Shown: in pieces, positions 21,834 through 22,778 of the stretch
Layout: each line of letters opens with the position of its first letter
How positions within the stretch are numbered: the stretch's first letter is position 1
Origin: Proteobacteria bacterium UBA6908
GTDB taxonomy: Bacteria > Pseudomonadota > Gammaproteobacteria > Acidiferrobacterales > UBA6901
NCBI GenBank assembly: GCA_002451085.1
Contig: DKBE01000104.1
Location: forward strand, 28,030 to 50,807
DNA length: 22,778 nucleotides
Direction: 5' to 3'
Translations under genes and position numbers: made by a program
Notes under the pieces: model-generated
Databases searched by the model: none
What the model was told of the DNA's origin: nothing
The model's input: the letters and a program-made list of their open reading frames with translations, nothing else

Positions 21834-22778
21834 TTAGGTAGCCGCTGCCTGTTCCAGCGCCGGGGTCGTACGGATGACCTGTGCCAGCTTGGCCAGGCCC
21901 TGCTCGATCTGTTCGGCGCTGGCATGGCTGAAATTCAGCCGCAACACGCCGCGCGGTACATCCTGATCGGTATAAAAGGGTTCGCCGGGCATGAACGCCA
22001 CACCCTGCGCCAGGGCGGCAGTCAGCAGCGCGCGGGTATCACACAGTTGCCGTAGCTTCACCCAGAAGAACAGGCCGCCCGCCGGCACCTGCCACTCGCC
22101 GATCTCCCTGAAATGCCGGTTGAGGGCGTCCGCCATGATGTCGCGTTGCATGCGATAGCGGGACCGCAGCCGTTCAAGATGGGCCGGATAGTCGGAACCG
22201 GCCAGGAACTTCGCCGCCCACCATTGGCCGACACGGTTGGTGTGCAGGTCGGTGGACTGCTTGATGCGCACCAGCAGCGGGTGCAGGTCGGGGCTGGCGG
22301 CGGTGTAGCCGATGCGCAGGCCCGGCAAACCGGTCTTGGAGAGACTGCCGTAATAAATCCACGGCGCACGCTTCAACAGACTCGTGATCGGGGTTCGGTC
22401 GACGGCATCGTACATGAGCTCCCGATAGGGCTCGTCCTCGATCAGTGGCACACCACTCTCGTCCAGCACCCGGGCGATTTCCTCGCGCACCTCGCGGGCA
22501 TAGCAGAAGCCGGCGGGGTTCTGGAAGTTGGGGATCAGGTAGACGAACGCCGGCCGCTCATGTGTGATGAGGCGACGCAATTCGTCCGGATCAATACCAC
22601 GCGGCGACAGTGCCAGCGGCTGGAAGCGCGCCCCGAAGAAGCGAAACGACTGGATCGCCGCCAGGTAGCTCGGCGCCTCAAGCGCCACTGGCGTGCCCGG
22701 ATCGATGAACAGTTTCGACACCAGGTCGATGCCCTGCTGCGAGCCGGCGGTAATCAGCACCCGCTCCGGAGCACTGGC
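21834..22778 (-). CDS. PLP-dependent class I/II aminotransferase (5' end cut by window edge)
   Basis: This is a fold-type I aminotransferase of the 2-aminoadipate/MocR-like group. The visible 314 residues begin within the region RVLITAGSQQGIDLV, the glycine-rich PLP phosphate-binding part. They include IPNFQNPAGF, EDEPYREL and the PLP lysine in YYGSLSKTGLPGLRIGY, plus the C-terminal RLNFSHA with the substrate-carboxylate arginine. The N-terminus lies beyond the right edge. It is upstream of cbbO by 38 bp and probably co-transcribed. Likely roles are in aromatic, branched-chain or aminoadipate transamination; the substrate is not decided. Confidence 0.88.
   Translation of the reverse strand, partial: ASAPERVLITAGSQQGIDLVSKLFIDPGTPVALEAPSYLAAIQSFRFFGARFQPLALSPRGIDPDELRRLITHERPAFVYLIPNFQNPAGFCYAREVREEIARVLDESGVPLIEDEPYRELMYDAVDRTPITSLLKRAPWIYYGSLSKTGLPGLRIGYTAASPDLHPLLVRIKQSTDLHTNRVGQWWAAKFLAGSDYPAHLERLRSRYRMQRDIMADALNRHFREIGEWQVPAGGLFFWVKLRQLCDTRALLTAALAQGVAFMPGEPFYTDQDVPRGVLRLNFSHASAEQIEQGLAKLAQVIRTTPALEQAAAT

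Overview
The window reads as chromosomal DNA of a GC-rich, autotrophic gammaproteobacterium, probably a sulfur- or other chemolithotroph. The evidence is a RuBisCO-activase-type CbbO next to a CbbY remnant, class II PyrC, class I PurE with PurK, TruD, and a MutT-thiamine-phosphate-synthase fusion typical of Gammaproteobacteria. No rRNA, tRNA, CRISPR array, integrase or complete insertion sequence was seen. The genus is not fixed by the sequence.

Left part (1-3756, minus strand): a tightly coupled operon of a 91-residue unknown protein, a Glu/Leu/Phe/Val-type dehydrogenase, and a 2-oxoacid:ferredoxin oxidoreductase (fused gamma-delta, alpha, and a beta cut by the window edge). Four of its junctions are ATGA overlaps or a 1-nt gap. 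Upstream is a near-consensus FNR/ANR box. A soluble Cache/PDC-type sensor gene diverges from this operon (3951-4916).

Housekeeping block (5054-10306): nudF-like ADP-ribose pyrophosphatase and truD (coupled), a lone outer-membrane beta-barrel protein on the plus strand, then purK, purE and mutT-thiE on the minus strand.

Glycan island (about 10307-17560): visibly AT-richer than its surroundings. All five genes are on the minus strand: a GtrB-like GT2 with four C-terminal membrane segments, a GT-C-like polytopic protein, a SAM methyltransferase, a GtrA-like flippase and an LtaS-like phosphoglycerol transferase. The trio GT2 + GT-C + GtrA mirrors the Gtr surface-glycan modification system, here joined by a methyltransferase and a lipoteichoic-acid-synthase-type enzyme. 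Two similar palindromes (CTGAA-N5/7-TTCAG) lie just upstream of the methyltransferase and the GT2.

Right part (17558-22778, minus strand): an intact pyrC sits among gene relics. Downstream of it is a mutT pseudogene with two in-frame stops in the Nudix box. Upstream are a 51-codon purE fragment whose stop overlaps the pyrC start, and a cbbY 3' half with an in-frame stop. Then come intact cbbO and a PLP aminotransferase cut by the window end. The mutT relic and the intact mutT-thiE share a perfect 38-bp direct repeat that brackets the glycan island, so the island boundary and the relic cluster look like parts of one rearrangement history.
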